Notes under the pieces: generated by a model
What the model was told of the DNA's origin: nothing
The model's input: only the letters and a program-made list of their open reading frames with translations
Databases searched by the model: none
NCBI GenBank assembly: GCA_016187565.1
Contig: JACPJR010000001.1
Span: forward strand, 1 to 49,202
Reading direction: 5' to 3'
DNA from: Candidatus Woesearchaeota archaeon
Lineage (GTDB): Archaea > Nanobdellota > Nanobdellia > Woesearchaeales > JACPJR01
DNA length: 49,202 nucleotides
Shown here: positions 32,841-40,615 of the stretch, in pieces
Numbering within the stretch: the first letter of the stretch is position 1
Layout of the letters: each line of letters starts with the position of its first letter
Made by a program: the position numbers and the translations under genes

Positions 32841-33794
32841 TCATGGGTTACTAATGAGACGGCATAATTGCATCCTATCATCACCAGTTTTCATAACAAC
32901 GCCAGACATCAATAATTCTTCAATTGCTTCTTTGACTTGTTCAGTTGTAATGTTTGGATCACGAAGAGATGCATATCCCTTATAGAGATTCGTGTAATCA
33001 CCAACGACTCCTTCATACGTTCTTCTCAGGTCTCTTAAAAACGTAGTCTGAACTGAGAGGGTTGGATCATTAGTAAAAACATCACCTAGGTAAGGGCAAG
33101 AAGATGACTCTAAAAAAACAACGAGAGGGCGTAGTGCATTCACCCTACTCTCTGCCTGGATTTCTGCAATCAATGTCTCATAACAAGGAGAGCCATTAAA
33201 GCTAAAAGAAGATCCAAACCAATTATCAAGAACCGTAATACCATATCCCTGAGGGATGGTGGACATCATCTTCTGTATAAGCGAAGGTTTCCCCTTATTC
33301 CTCAAGAGACGGCTTACAGGATTTCCATTCTCATACTTTGGTTGTACATAATAGCCATGAGATGGGATACAAGAGAAAACAAGATCGTACGTTGAACCTG
33401 CAAGCCATGGTGACTCTTTAAAGTTATTAAATCCAGGGGAATCTGTTTCTGTAGAGAAAAAAGGTATTCCCGTACCGAATTCGTAAGTAGCTAATCCTCC
33501 TTGCTGGGTAGTGCCAAGGTCATTATCTCCAAAATCCTTGAGTGCATCGAAGATTTCTTGCTCCCAACTTGTCCGAGCGTTTTTTTTTGGCTTGGCTCTG
33601 ATTCGCTCGATAATTTCTTCAAGTCCAATTTGGTGAAGCACAGGAGAATCAGTCATCCTTTGGATACGTTGAAGGACATAAGCCCAGAAACGGTGCTCTT
33701 CCATCTCTGCAGGAATGGGATCTCCTAAGATCTGTGAAGGGTTTTCAAGAATAGTGGTATCTGTTTGAGCTCCATGTTGCATGCGGAGTTTCAT
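32841..33794 (-). CDS. Hypothetical protein
   Basis: A 317-residue soluble protein that I do not recognise. Residues 30-80 are helical and charged. The middle contains STYDLVFSCIPSHGYY, reminiscent of motif IV of SAM-dependent methyltransferases, and a later hydrophobic strand ALRPLVVFLESSSCPYLGD, but no glycine-rich SAM loop is visible. The last 50 residues look helical (ITTEQVKEAIEELLMSGVV) and could be a degenerate winged helix. It is upstream of, but separated by a promoter from, the pilus operon and is divergent from the MBL-fold gene. No function is proposed. Confidence 0.6.
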   Translation of the reverse strand: MKLRMQHGAQTDTTILENPSQILGDPIPAEMEEHRFWAYVLQRIQRMTDSPVLHQIGLEEIIERIRAKPKKNARTSWEQEIFDALKDFGDNDLGTTQQGGLATYEFGTGIPFFSTETDSPGFNNFKESPWLAGSTYDLVFSCIPSHGYYVQPKYENGNPVSRLLRNKGKPSLIQKMMSTIPQGYGITVLDNWFGSSFSFNGSPCYETLIAEIQAESRVNALRPLVVFLESSSCPYLGDVFTNDPTLSVQTTFLRDLRRTYEGVVGDYTNLYKGYASLRDPNITTEQVKEAIEELLMSGVVMKTGDDRMQLCRLISNP

Positions 33795-33907
33795 GGTTTG
33801 GTCTCTGTAGATTATTTAGTTTATGACCAGTAATGCATAGTCTCTTTTAAATCTTCAGGTAAATCTTTAAATAAAAGTACTGCTTATACGGAGATGAGGT
33901 GATGGCA

Positions 33908-34510
33908 ATGGTTGAAGGATTACGATGGTTGGGGCAGTCTGGATTTATGCTGCGTGGTCATAAAATCATTTACCTTGATCCATGGCAGATTAAGGAAACA
34001 CAAAAAGCAGATTTTATTTTTATTACCCACAGCCACTATGATCACTGCGACAGGGCAAGTGTTCAACAGATCCTTGACAAAAAAACAATCATCTATGGAC
34101 CAGCAGATTGTGGAAAAATTCTTGGGATGCCTGTTCATACCGTGAAACCAGGAGATAGTTTTACTGTTGAGGGAATTGCTGTTGACGTAGTTCCTGCCTA
34201 CAACATCAACAAACCATTTCATCCAAAAGCAAATGCTTGGGTTGGTTACATTCTTACGGTTGAAGGGAAACGGTATTACCATGCTGGCGATACTGACAAC
34301 ATTCCTGAAATGCAAAAAATAAAAAACATTGATGTTGCTATGTTCCCCGTCGGTGGAACATACACGATGAATGGCAAAGAAGCAGCTGATGCAGCCAATA
34401 TTATTCAACCAAAACTTGCTCTACCGATACATTGGGGAAAAATTGTTGGCACGAAAGCAGACGCAGAAACGTTCAAAAAGAATTGTAGTTGTTTTGTTGA
34501 GATCTTGTAA
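33908..34510 (+). CDS. UlaG-like metallo-beta-lactamase-fold hydrolase
   Basis: A 200-residue single-domain protein, typical of the short MBL-fold group related to UlaG. The metal ligands are visible: THSHYDHCD (HxHxDH motif, about residues 41-49), YYHAGDTDN with the bridging Asp near 120-128, and the final His in ALPIHWGK near 175. Enzymes of this group hydrolyse lactones, phosphodiesters or nucleotides; the substrate here is unknown. GAGGTGAT, a near-perfect Shine-Dalgarno, precedes ATG 33908 by five bases; GTG 33899 and ATG 33902 are in frame but overlap it. A TTTAAATAAAA promoter box lies about 35 bp upstream. Single gene. Confidence 0.85.
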   Translation: MVEGLRWLGQSGFMLRGHKIIYLDPWQIKETQKADFIFITHSHYDHCDRASVQQILDKKTIIYGPADCGKILGMPVHTVKPGDSFTVEGIAVDVVPAYNINKPFHPKANAWVGYILTVEGKRYYHAGDTDNIPEMQKIKNIDVAMFPVGGTYTMNGKEAADAANIIQPKLALPIHWGKIVGTKADAETFKKNCSCFVEIL

Positions 34511-34644
34511 GATCTGCAAGATGTTTTCAACGGTTTCAAAATGCAAAGTTTTATATATAACAAATATTTTACAAATTGCTAAAGTGAACGAATGCTTGTC
34601 AAAAAAAAGGCAGGGTGTGACTTTCGTAAACTAACAGCGTAGAG

Positions 34645-35400
34645 ATGGACCAAATAATTGCACTGAAACGCGCACCATCAATGGCGCTTGTCAACAGCAG
34701 GAAAGGGGCGTCTCAATCCGTTTTTTCTCCATTACAGACGTTGATACAGCACCTCTTCTTGCCAAAGCCTTTTCGGAGGCGTGGGCGTCAAAGATATGTA
34801 CTCATGGCTTCTCCTGAGGAGCACGGACAAGGGCAGAGTGACCTCTATCCGTTGTCTTCACAGCTCAACCAGAGAGGTCTAGTTATTGGAAATAGAATTC
34901 CCCGTGATTACTTTGTTACGAAGGGAAGCGGAGAAAGCGATATTACTGTTCACGCTGGTTCTTATCATTTGGCACTGAAGTCTGCAGGTATTGAGAGGTA
35001 TAATATTATGACCTACTCTTCTATCTTGCCTGCTATTGCCACTGAAGTTCCCCAACAAGGTGCAATGATTCACGGTTCTGTCATGGAAACTATTATGGCA
35101 GTTGCGCATGCAAAAAAAGGTCAACGCGCAACAGCTGGTATTATTTATGGTTGGTTGTATGACAAACAGACCGGAGAGAAATATGGAGGATTAGTTTGCG
35201 AACACAATGGAACTATTTCTGAGCAAGAAGTACAACGAAGGCTGAATGCAAGCTTGCAGGAACTCTATACCAATGGGTTTTCAGAAACCTATGAACTGCG
35301 TGATATAACGCTTAAGACAGAGAGTTTCTTCGTACGCAAGAAGTATGGGACAGCTCTTGTTGCGTTGTGTTTTACGAATTATCTGTATCCTGTTCTGTAA
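34645..35400 (+). CDS. pdaD: Pyruvoyl-dependent arginine decarboxylase
   Basis: A 251-residue proenzyme. The core IPRDYFVTKGSGESDITVHA, then ALKSAGIERYNIMTYSSILP, matches the PvlArgDC family. Self-cleavage between Ser125 and Ser126 (in YSSILP) would generate the pyruvoyl cofactor on the larger chain, as shown for the Methanocaldococcus enzyme at Ser52-Ser53. It converts arginine to agmatine and CO2. The first 75-80 residues are an extra basic, Arg-rich segment not usual in the family; in-frame ATGs at 34681 and 34804 could be the true start. A TTTTATATATAAC promoter lies near 34549. An agmatinase-like gene and deoxyhypusine synthase follow, pointing to an agmatine-based route. Confidence 0.85.
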   Translation: MDQIIALKRAPSMALVNSRKGASQSVFSPLQTLIQHLFLPKPFRRRGRQRYVLMASPEEHGQGQSDLYPLSSQLNQRGLVIGNRIPRDYFVTKGSGESDITVHAGSYHLALKSAGIERYNIMTYSSILPAIATEVPQQGAMIHGSVMETIMAVAHAKKGQRATAGIIYGWLYDKQTGEKYGGLVCEHNGTISEQEVQRRLNASLQELYTNGFSETYELRDITLKTESFFVRKKYGTALVALCFTNYLYPVL

Positions 35401-35447
35401 GTAAAACTCTTCTCTGATAATAGCTACTGAAAATTGATCTAATCAAA

Positions 35448-36311
35448 ATGGCCATCAATCAATTTGGAGATTTTCCTCCATCATCCACTGACTTCAAGAA
35501 AGCTAAGGTAGTTATTGTTCCTGTGCCTTATGATGGTACTAGCACATGGATAAAAGGTGCCGACAAAGGACCAGCCGCGTTAATGTATGCTTCTGGATAC
35601 ATGGAACTCTATGATATTGAGACTGATAGTGAGGTACATCGTCAAGGTGTTGCGACTGATAAACCAGTAACTGAAGCAAGATCACCTGAAGCAATGGTTA
35701 CGGCAGTAGAGCAGTGCATAACTTCTCATCTTCAGCAAGGAAAGTTTTGTGTTGTTGTTGGCGGTGAACATTCAGTAAGTGTGGGTACGATCAAAGCTCA
35801 TGCTACAAAATATCCAGATCTGGCAGTACTTCAGCTTGATGCCCATACTGATTTGCGGCAAAGTTATAAAGGCTCTCAGTATAATCATGCCTGTGCAATG
35901 GCCAGGGCCCAAGAGCACTGTCCTGTTATCCAGGTTGGGATTCGAAGTATGGATGCTTCTGAAAAACCTTATCTTAAAAAAGGAAAGGTATTCTTTGCAG
36001 AAAACTTGGATGCTCAGCGCAAATGGATTCCACAGGTTCTTGCACAATTACCAGAACAGGTCTATATTACTATTGATCTCGATGTCTTTGATCCAAGTAT
36101 TATGCCCTCTACTGGTACACCTGAACCTGGGGGCTTGTTTTGGTATGATGTTCTTGCATTGTTGAAAACAGTAGCAAAAAATCGTCAGATTGTTGGTTTT
36201 GATGTTGTTGAACTGTGTCCGAATGAACATAATAAAGCACCTGATTTTCTTGCTGCAAAATTAATCTATAAGTTGTTAAGTTATAGATTTGAGGGAGGGA
36301 AAAAGCAATGA
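35448..36311 (+). CDS. speB: Agmatinase-like ureohydrolase
   Basis: A 287-residue enzyme of the arginase/agmatinase fold. The binuclear Mn ligands are all present: GGEHS (about residue 104), LQLDAHTDLR (about 128) with YNHACAMA after it, and TIDLDVFDPS (about 205). Agmatinases release urea from agmatine to give putrescine. The start codon overlap with the next gene (stop TGA within ATGA at 36308-36311) ties it to deoxyhypusine synthase. In haloarchaea the agmatinase-like protein is proposed to remove urea from an agmatine-derived intermediate on eIF5A, so the substrate here may be the modified protein rather than free agmatine. Confidence 0.9.
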   Translation: MAINQFGDFPPSSTDFKKAKVVIVPVPYDGTSTWIKGADKGPAALMYASGYMELYDIETDSEVHRQGVATDKPVTEARSPEAMVTAVEQCITSHLQQGKFCVVVGGEHSVSVGTIKAHATKYPDLAVLQLDAHTDLRQSYKGSQYNHACAMARAQEHCPVIQVGIRSMDASEKPYLKKGKVFFAENLDAQRKWIPQVLAQLPEQVYITIDLDVFDPSIMPSTGTPEPGGLFWYDVLALLKTVAKNRQIVGFDVVELCPNEHNKAPDFLAAKLIYKLLSYRFEGGKKQ

Positions 36312-37330
36312 ATAAAAAGGATCTTTTGAAAGAAACTGTTCGTCATATTGATATTACAAGTTTTGATAGTACCCCTATTATTACTGCTATGGCACAGATG
36401 TCTTTTACTTCTCGAGACACGGCACGGGCAGCACAGATACTTAACCAAATGATTACCGAAAAAGACTGTAGTATTATCTTAACACTTGCCGGTAGCACAA
36501 GCGCAGGTGGCTGTATGCAGGTCTATGCTGACATGATAAAATATAATATGGTTGATGCTATTGTGGCAACCGGTGCATCTATTGTTGATATGGATTTTTT
36601 TGAAGCCTTAGGCTTTAAGCACTATAAGGGAAGCCCGTTTGTGGATGATAAAACACTTCGTGACGTGTATGTTGACCGTATCTATGATACTTATATTGAT
36701 GAAGATGAACTCCAAATCTGTGATGCAACTATTCAAAAGATTGCTGATAGCCTGGAACCAAAGCCATATTCTTCCCGCGAATTTATCAAAGCAATGGGAA
36801 ACTATTTGACAGCTCATGCAAAAAAGAAGAATTCATTAGTTCAGACTGCATACGAACATCAGGTTCCGATCTTTTGTCCAGCCTTTTCGGACTCAAGTGC
36901 AGGATTTGGTTTGGTAATGCATCAATGGAAAAACAAAGAAAAGCATGTCACGATTGACTCTGTTCGCGACTTTCGTGAGCTCACCATGATTAAGATTGAG
37001 GCACCTACTACGGGATTGTTTATGATTGGTGGTGGGGTTCCTAAAAATTTTGCTCAGGATACGGTTGTCTGTGCAGAATGCCTTGGAAAGAAGGTACCGG
37101 TCCATAAGTATGCGGTCCAGATTACCGTAGCAGATGTCCGTGATGGTGCATGTTCAAGTTCAACCTTAAAAGAGGCCTGTTCTTGGGGAAAGGTTGATAC
37201 AGTCTATGAGCAGATGGTCTATGCTGAGGCAACCTCAGTATTGCCCTTGATCGTAAGCTATGTGTATCATCAGGGAGCTTGGAAAGACCGAAAAAGAATG
37301 GCATGGAGTACCTTATTTGCAAAGCAATAA
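36308..37330 (+). CDS. dys: Deoxyhypusine synthase
   Basis: A 340-residue NAD-dependent enzyme. It transfers an aminobutyl group to one lysine of aIF5A, needed for translation. Visible blocks are LTLAGSTSAGGCMQVYADMI (NAD-binding region, about residues 58-77), VDAIVATGASIVDMDF, ICPAFSDSSAGFG-like FCPAFSDSSAG near 195, and GGGVPKNFAQD with the candidate active-site lysine (Lys246), followed by DGACSSSTLKEACSWGKVD. Compared with the human GGGVVKHH and DGSDSGA blocks, the pattern is that of the bacterial/archaeal branch. It overlaps the agmatinase-like gene by 4 bp. No spermidine synthase or aIF5A gene is in the window. Confidence 0.92.
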   Translation: MNKKDLLKETVRHIDITSFDSTPIITAMAQMSFTSRDTARAAQILNQMITEKDCSIILTLAGSTSAGGCMQVYADMIKYNMVDAIVATGASIVDMDFFEALGFKHYKGSPFVDDKTLRDVYVDRIYDTYIDEDELQICDATIQKIADSLEPKPYSSREFIKAMGNYLTAHAKKKNSLVQTAYEHQVPIFCPAFSDSSAGFGLVMHQWKNKEKHVTIDSVRDFRELTMIKIEAPTTGLFMIGGGVPKNFAQDTVVCAECLGKKVPVHKYAVQITVADVRDGACSSSTLKEACSWGKVDTVYEQMVYAEATSVLPLIVSYVYHQGAWKDRKRMAWSTLFAKQ

Positions 37331-37349
37331 GTAAACCTTAGTAAATAGA

Positions 37350-37922
37350 TTAGTGGTTAATTACCTCTAATATTTCATTAACCCTTCCCTCAATATCTTT
37401 TGATTGCAGACGATAAACCTTGTCCATTGGTACATCAAGCTCTTGTAAAGCAACTCTCACCTTGTCATCAACTTCCCTTTGAAAATCAGGTCTACAAGGT
37501 CTCATCTGATCGCCAGAAAGTGGAAAAACACCAATTGGAAAGTACACAAACGTATCTATGAGTGAAGCATAGTGCCTCGACATATGTCTTATCAATTCTG
37601 CAACACCATTATCTCTTTCTGTTTTTAATGACAAAAAATAGGCATAACCCTCTATTGCAGAACGATCAGTTATAATTGTTCTTGTCGGGTCCAGTGTACT
37701 GTTTACCGCGGGATCTATGACACTCCATGAGTTCAGGTTCATTAATTCAAAAGCACCAATCCCTATTCGATCGATTATATCATACGGGCTTTCAAAACCA
37801 AAAGAAGGAACTTGATGTCGAACTCCTTCCTGAAAATACTGAAATTCTGGATGTGTTACTCTGATTTGTTCGAAGACGGTTGTTTTTCCAGTTCCGTGAG
37901 ATCCTATTAATGCGAATTTCAT
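37350..37922 (-). CDS. P-loop NTPase/kinase-like protein (AAA_28 type)
   Basis: A 190-residue protein. ALIGSHGTGKTTVFEQI at residues 4-20 is a Walker A with the HGTGKT variant typical of NadR-kinase-like AAA_28 proteins. TRTIITDRSAIEGYAYFLS (about 80-98) is the Walker B-like DRS strand, and the LSGDQMRPCRPDFQREVDDK segment resembles the lid of nucleotide or nucleoside kinases. It is likely to phosphorylate a small molecule; the substrate is not evident. It stands alone, convergent with deoxyhypusine synthase. Confidence 0.75.
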   Translation of the reverse strand: MKFALIGSHGTGKTTVFEQIRVTHPEFQYFQEGVRHQVPSFGFESPYDIIDRIGIGAFELMNLNSWSVIDPAVNSTLDPTRTIITDRSAIEGYAYFLSLKTERDNGVAELIRHMSRHYASLIDTFVYFPIGVFPLSGDQMRPCRPDFQREVDDKVRVALQELDVPMDKVYRLQSKDIEGRVNEILEVINH

Positions 37923-38148
37923 AGTATGACTTGCATTACTTAATTTTTAATTTTAGGAAAAGACATTAATTTTCGTAATCATCCGTATGTATTTTCCTAA
38001 AAAGCAGAGGACATAAGGTTGCGATTATTAGTGTCCTTTGCTATATTTATAAACCTTCTTCATAAGTCCGTCTCTTTATCCCTTCCGTTACTTGTCTCCT
38101 GTCTTTTTAATGGTAAACTATTTATACTTGTGCTCTTGTTAAGCATCT

Positions 38149-38769
38149 ATGGCCCTGCCTATTACCCTTTCCTCACTTAATTTTCAGGATGCAGTGAAGA
38201 CCATTGAACCGCTTGTACCATTTGTTGCTGCTATCGTTATCTACGCTCTCTTTATCTTTACCTTTTACCGTTGGCTAGCTCGGAAAGACATCTTTCGCAT
38301 GAACTTGGGGCAGTATAACACAGCATCCCGTCCTATCTTGAAAAAGGCTCTTGCTGTGCTTCTCTATGTTGTTGAGTATCTTTTTCTTTTCCCCATCTTT
38401 GCCTTTATCTGGTTTGCTGTTCTTACCACCCTTTTAGTCTTTCTTGCAAAGAATCAGGGAATCGACAAAGTTCTTTTCGCATCTATAACCATAGTTAGTG
38501 CTGTGCGAATCTCTACGTATTTTAGTGAGGATCTCTCCCGAGAGCTTGCAAAATTACTTCCGTTGACCTTGCTTGCTCTCTACTTTATGGATGTTACGTA
38601 TTTTTCTTTCAGTGCATCGCTCGCTATGCTCACGCAGACTGTTGGGCTTTATTCTACGATGATTTACTATCTTTTATTTATCATGATTATTGAGTTTACC
38701 ATGCGTATCGGATATATACTAGTACGTCCCTTAGTCAAGCAAGAAGCATCAACTTCTTCTGTGGCATGA
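38149..38769 (+). CDS. Integral membrane protein, unknown
   Basis: A 206-residue protein with about five hydrophobic segments: near residues 22-42, 64-92, 100-115, 130-150 and 160-192. A conserved-looking loop WLARKDIFRMNLGQYNTASR follows the first segment. I do not recognise the family, though proteins of this form are common in DPANN-like archaea. A TATTTATAC box lies about 30 bp before the ATG, suggesting a leaderless message. The spacer from 37923 to 38148 has no other gene. Confidence 0.6.
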   Translation: MALPITLSSLNFQDAVKTIEPLVPFVAAIVIYALFIFTFYRWLARKDIFRMNLGQYNTASRPILKKALAVLLYVVEYLFLFPIFAFIWFAVLTTLLVFLAKNQGIDKVLFASITIVSAVRISTYFSEDLSRELAKLLPLTLLALYFMDVTYFSFSASLAMLTQTVGLYSTMIYYLLFIMIIEFTMRIGYILVRPLVKQEASTSSVA

Positions 38770-38775
38770 TGCGAA

Positions 38776-38842
38776 ACAAATTTTTATAAAGAGCACATTA
38801 TTTCTTGTTTAGCTATATGTCTTATATACGGAGGTAGATACT
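38776..38842 (+). promoter_or_regulatory. lysW promoter and ribosome binding site
   Basis: GCGAAACAAATTTTTATAAA holds a BRE-like CGAAA and TATA box ending at 38790; transcription should begin near 38813. GGAGGT at 38830-38835 is a perfect Shine-Dalgarno seven bases before the ATG, implying strong translation of the carrier. Confidence 0.65.
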
Positions 38843-39007
38843 ATGGCAGACTGTCCTGTTTGTGGTGGAGATATTGAAGTAAACGACAAAGCCGTCAAGG
38901 GAGAATTGCTTGAATGCCCTGGTTGTGGTACTGAATTGGAAGTAAAGAAAACAAAGCCAGTACAGTTGGCTGAAGCACCCAAGGAAGAAGAAGATTGGGG
39001 TCAGTAA
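38843..39007 (+). CDS. lysW: Amino-group carrier protein LysW, with C-terminal Gln
   Basis: A 54-residue acidic zinc protein, the same length as Thermus LysW. Two zinc knuckles, CPVC (4-7) and CPGC (25-28), bind one zinc. The tail KEEEDWGQ corresponds to the invariant EDWGE end of LysW. In that family LysX joins the alpha-amino group of alpha-aminoadipate or glutamate to the gamma-carboxyl of the terminal Glu54, shielding it while LysZ, LysY and LysJ act. Here codon 54 is CAG, not GAA/GAG, so the attachment residue is encoded as Gln. Either the amide must be removed before loading, or loading occurs by transamidation, or this copy differs by mutation. It has its own promoter and terminator, separate from the enzyme genes. 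Confidence 0.93.
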   Translation: MADCPVCGGDIEVNDKAVKGELLECPGCGTELEVKKTKPVQLAEAPKEEEDWGQ

Positions 39008-39012
39008 TTGTT

Positions 39013-39060
39013 GATTTTTTCTTTTTTCAAGATTTTTTTCGTTCTTTTTCTTTTGTGTTT
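39013..39060 (+). terminator. T-tract terminator after lysW
   Basis: Repeated T-runs (GATTTTTTCTTTTTTCAAG, then ATTTTTTTCG and CTTTTTCTTTTG) directly follow the lysW stop. This suggests most lysW transcripts end here, allowing the carrier to be made in excess of the enzymes. Confidence 0.65.
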
Positions 39061-39116
39061 TGTCTGCATATCTTTGTCTAATGAATATTTATTTCTGATT
39101 AATATTAACAAGATAA

Positions 39117-39156
39117 TGTTATACCATTAACCTATTAATATTAATGTTGTATAACA
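39117..39156. promoter_or_regulatory. Inverted repeat upstream of the lys enzyme operon
   Basis: TGTTATAC (39117-39124) and GTATAACA (39149-39156) form a perfect 8-bp inverted repeat 24 bp apart. Between them is the palindrome ATTAATATTAAT. The arrangement looks like an operator, about 65 bp upstream of the TATA box at 39220-39227. Lrp-type regulators such as LysM control lysW clusters in Sulfolobus; an Lrp-like protein is encoded at 12131-12574, but a link is only a guess. Confidence 0.45.
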
Positions 39157-39212
39157 CTTTGATCCTAAATCCAAATAAATAACAACTATCAATAAATTTG
39201 TTAAATAATTAA

Positions 39213-39230
39213 CATTAAGTTTATATATGC
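39213..39230 (+). promoter_or_regulatory. TATA box of the lys enzyme operon
   Basis: CATTAAGTTTATATATGC has TTTATATA at 39220-39227. It overlaps the ATG at 39227, which excludes that ATG as the start of the downstream gene and predicts a leader of about 45 nt. Confidence 0.6.
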
Positions 39231-39289
39231 GCCCTGTTTTCTTCTACTCCTTCATGCAATATAATTGTAATAGGATCATGGGGGATACC

Positions 39290-40591
39290 ATGGAACAACA
39301 GACAATGGAAACACAAGCAGAACAAGCAGAACGTGCAGAAGAGAACACTTTACGTAACGATACTTTGCGTCAAGAACAGGCACGGGATTATTTTGAACGA
39401 ATCACTCAGGTTGCCTTAGCCCATGGTGCCTATCGTGCAGAATGTATTGGCTTAGTGCCAACGGAAAATCTCCTGAGTCCTGCTGCTAGAGCTATCATGA
39501 TGTCAGACCTCTCCCATCGTTATTTATTTCAGAATCCTATGTGGCGGTATGTGGGTGGGAAGTATCTTGCTGCCATTGAAGAAGCAACACTTGCATTAGC
39601 ACGACAGGTATTTCGAGCACAATGGGCAAATGTCCGAGCCCTTTCGGGAGAGAACTGTACGAATATTATGCTCCATGGGTTAGTCAGACCTGGCACGGTT
39701 TTTTATCATGTTGCTCAGGAACATGGGGGTCATTTTGCCGCAAAGACCATTGCCGAGGTATTACGGGCAAAGCGGTTTATCCTTCCTTATGACACCACGA
39801 GAGCTGAAATTGATATACAGGCATGTCAGCAGATGTTTGCTCAAAATCCTCCTGATGTTATCTACCTCGACAGTTCGATGATCTTATTCCCTCATCCGGT
39901 TCAACAACTTCGAGCAATAGCACCATCGCATACCCTTATTTGCTACGATGGTTCACAGGTATTAGGACTTATCGCTGGACAACAGTTTCAAGATCCTTTG
40001 AGAGAGGGTGCAGATTTCCTGAGTGGAAGTTGTCACAAATCCTTCCCAGGTCCACAAAAGGGGATTATTCTGACGAATAGATCAGACAAAACACGTGATA
40101 TTGAGGATGCCATTTTCCCAGGGTTAGTGTCAAATTTCCATCTTCATCATGTAGCAGCACTTGGCATTACCCTTGCTGAGGAGCTTGCGTTTGGCGAAGC
40201 ATATGCGCAACAGACCATTGCAAATGCCAAGGCATTAGCTCAGGCATTACATGCACGTGGCTTTGATGTTCAGTGCAGAAATCGTGGCTTTACCCAGAGC
40301 CATCAGGTATGGGTAAACATCAGACCAGTTTGTGACCCAGATCATGCAGTTGATGCACTCCATAAGGCTAATCTCATCGCGAACATTAACATGATTCCAA
40401 CCATCAATGACCGTGGTTTACGCTTAGGTGTACCTGAAATTACTCGTCTGGGAATGACTGAAGCAGATATGGATATCATTGCTGGTTTTATGGCAGCAGT
40501 TTTACTCGAAAGAAAAGATCCATGGTATGTTCGTGAAAAAGTAATTGAGTTTAGTGCACATTACAACAATGTCCACTACTGTTTTAAATGA
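39290..40591 (+). CDS. SHMT-like PLP enzyme in the LysW cluster
   Basis: A 433-residue fold-type I PLP protein resembling serine hydroxymethyltransferase. LVPTENLLSPAAR corresponds to the SHMT LIPSEN block, VRALSGENCTNIMLHGL to the Ser/Gly-rich cofactor loop, YDGSQVLGLIAG to the DxAH strand with Asp kept but His changed to Ser-Gln, and the PLP lysine is Lys250 in SCHKSFPGPQKG. The N-terminal 25 residues are Gln/Glu-rich. It lies 24 bp before an aconitase-family gene and in one operon with lysX-lysY-lysZ-lysJ. It may be the housekeeping SHMT, but the changed motifs and context suggest an aldolase- or transaldolase-type role in the pathway. ATG 39278 is an alternative start. Confidence 0.7.
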   Translation: MEQQTMETQAEQAERAEENTLRNDTLRQEQARDYFERITQVALAHGAYRAECIGLVPTENLLSPAARAIMMSDLSHRYLFQNPMWRYVGGKYLAAIEEATLALARQVFRAQWANVRALSGENCTNIMLHGLVRPGTVFYHVAQEHGGHFAAKTIAEVLRAKRFILPYDTTRAEIDIQACQQMFAQNPPDVIYLDSSMILFPHPVQQLRAIAPSHTLICYDGSQVLGLIAGQQFQDPLREGADFLSGSCHKSFPGPQKGIILTNRSDKTRDIEDAIFPGLVSNFHLHHVAALGITLAEELAFGEAYAQQTIANAKALAQALHARGFDVQCRNRGFTQSHQVWVNIRPVCDPDHAVDALHKANLIANINMIPTINDRGLRLGVPEITRLGMTEADMDIIAGFMAAVLLERKDPWYVREKVIEFSAHYNNVHYCFK

Positions 40592-40615
40592 TTGTGTTTA
40601 CAAGGAGTTTATGTC

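Noticed and set aside
39227-39289. Upstream start of the SHMT-like gene at ATG 39227
   Set aside because: That ATG overlaps the TATA box at 39220-39227, so it would not be transcribed; later ATGs at 39278 or 39290 are used instead.
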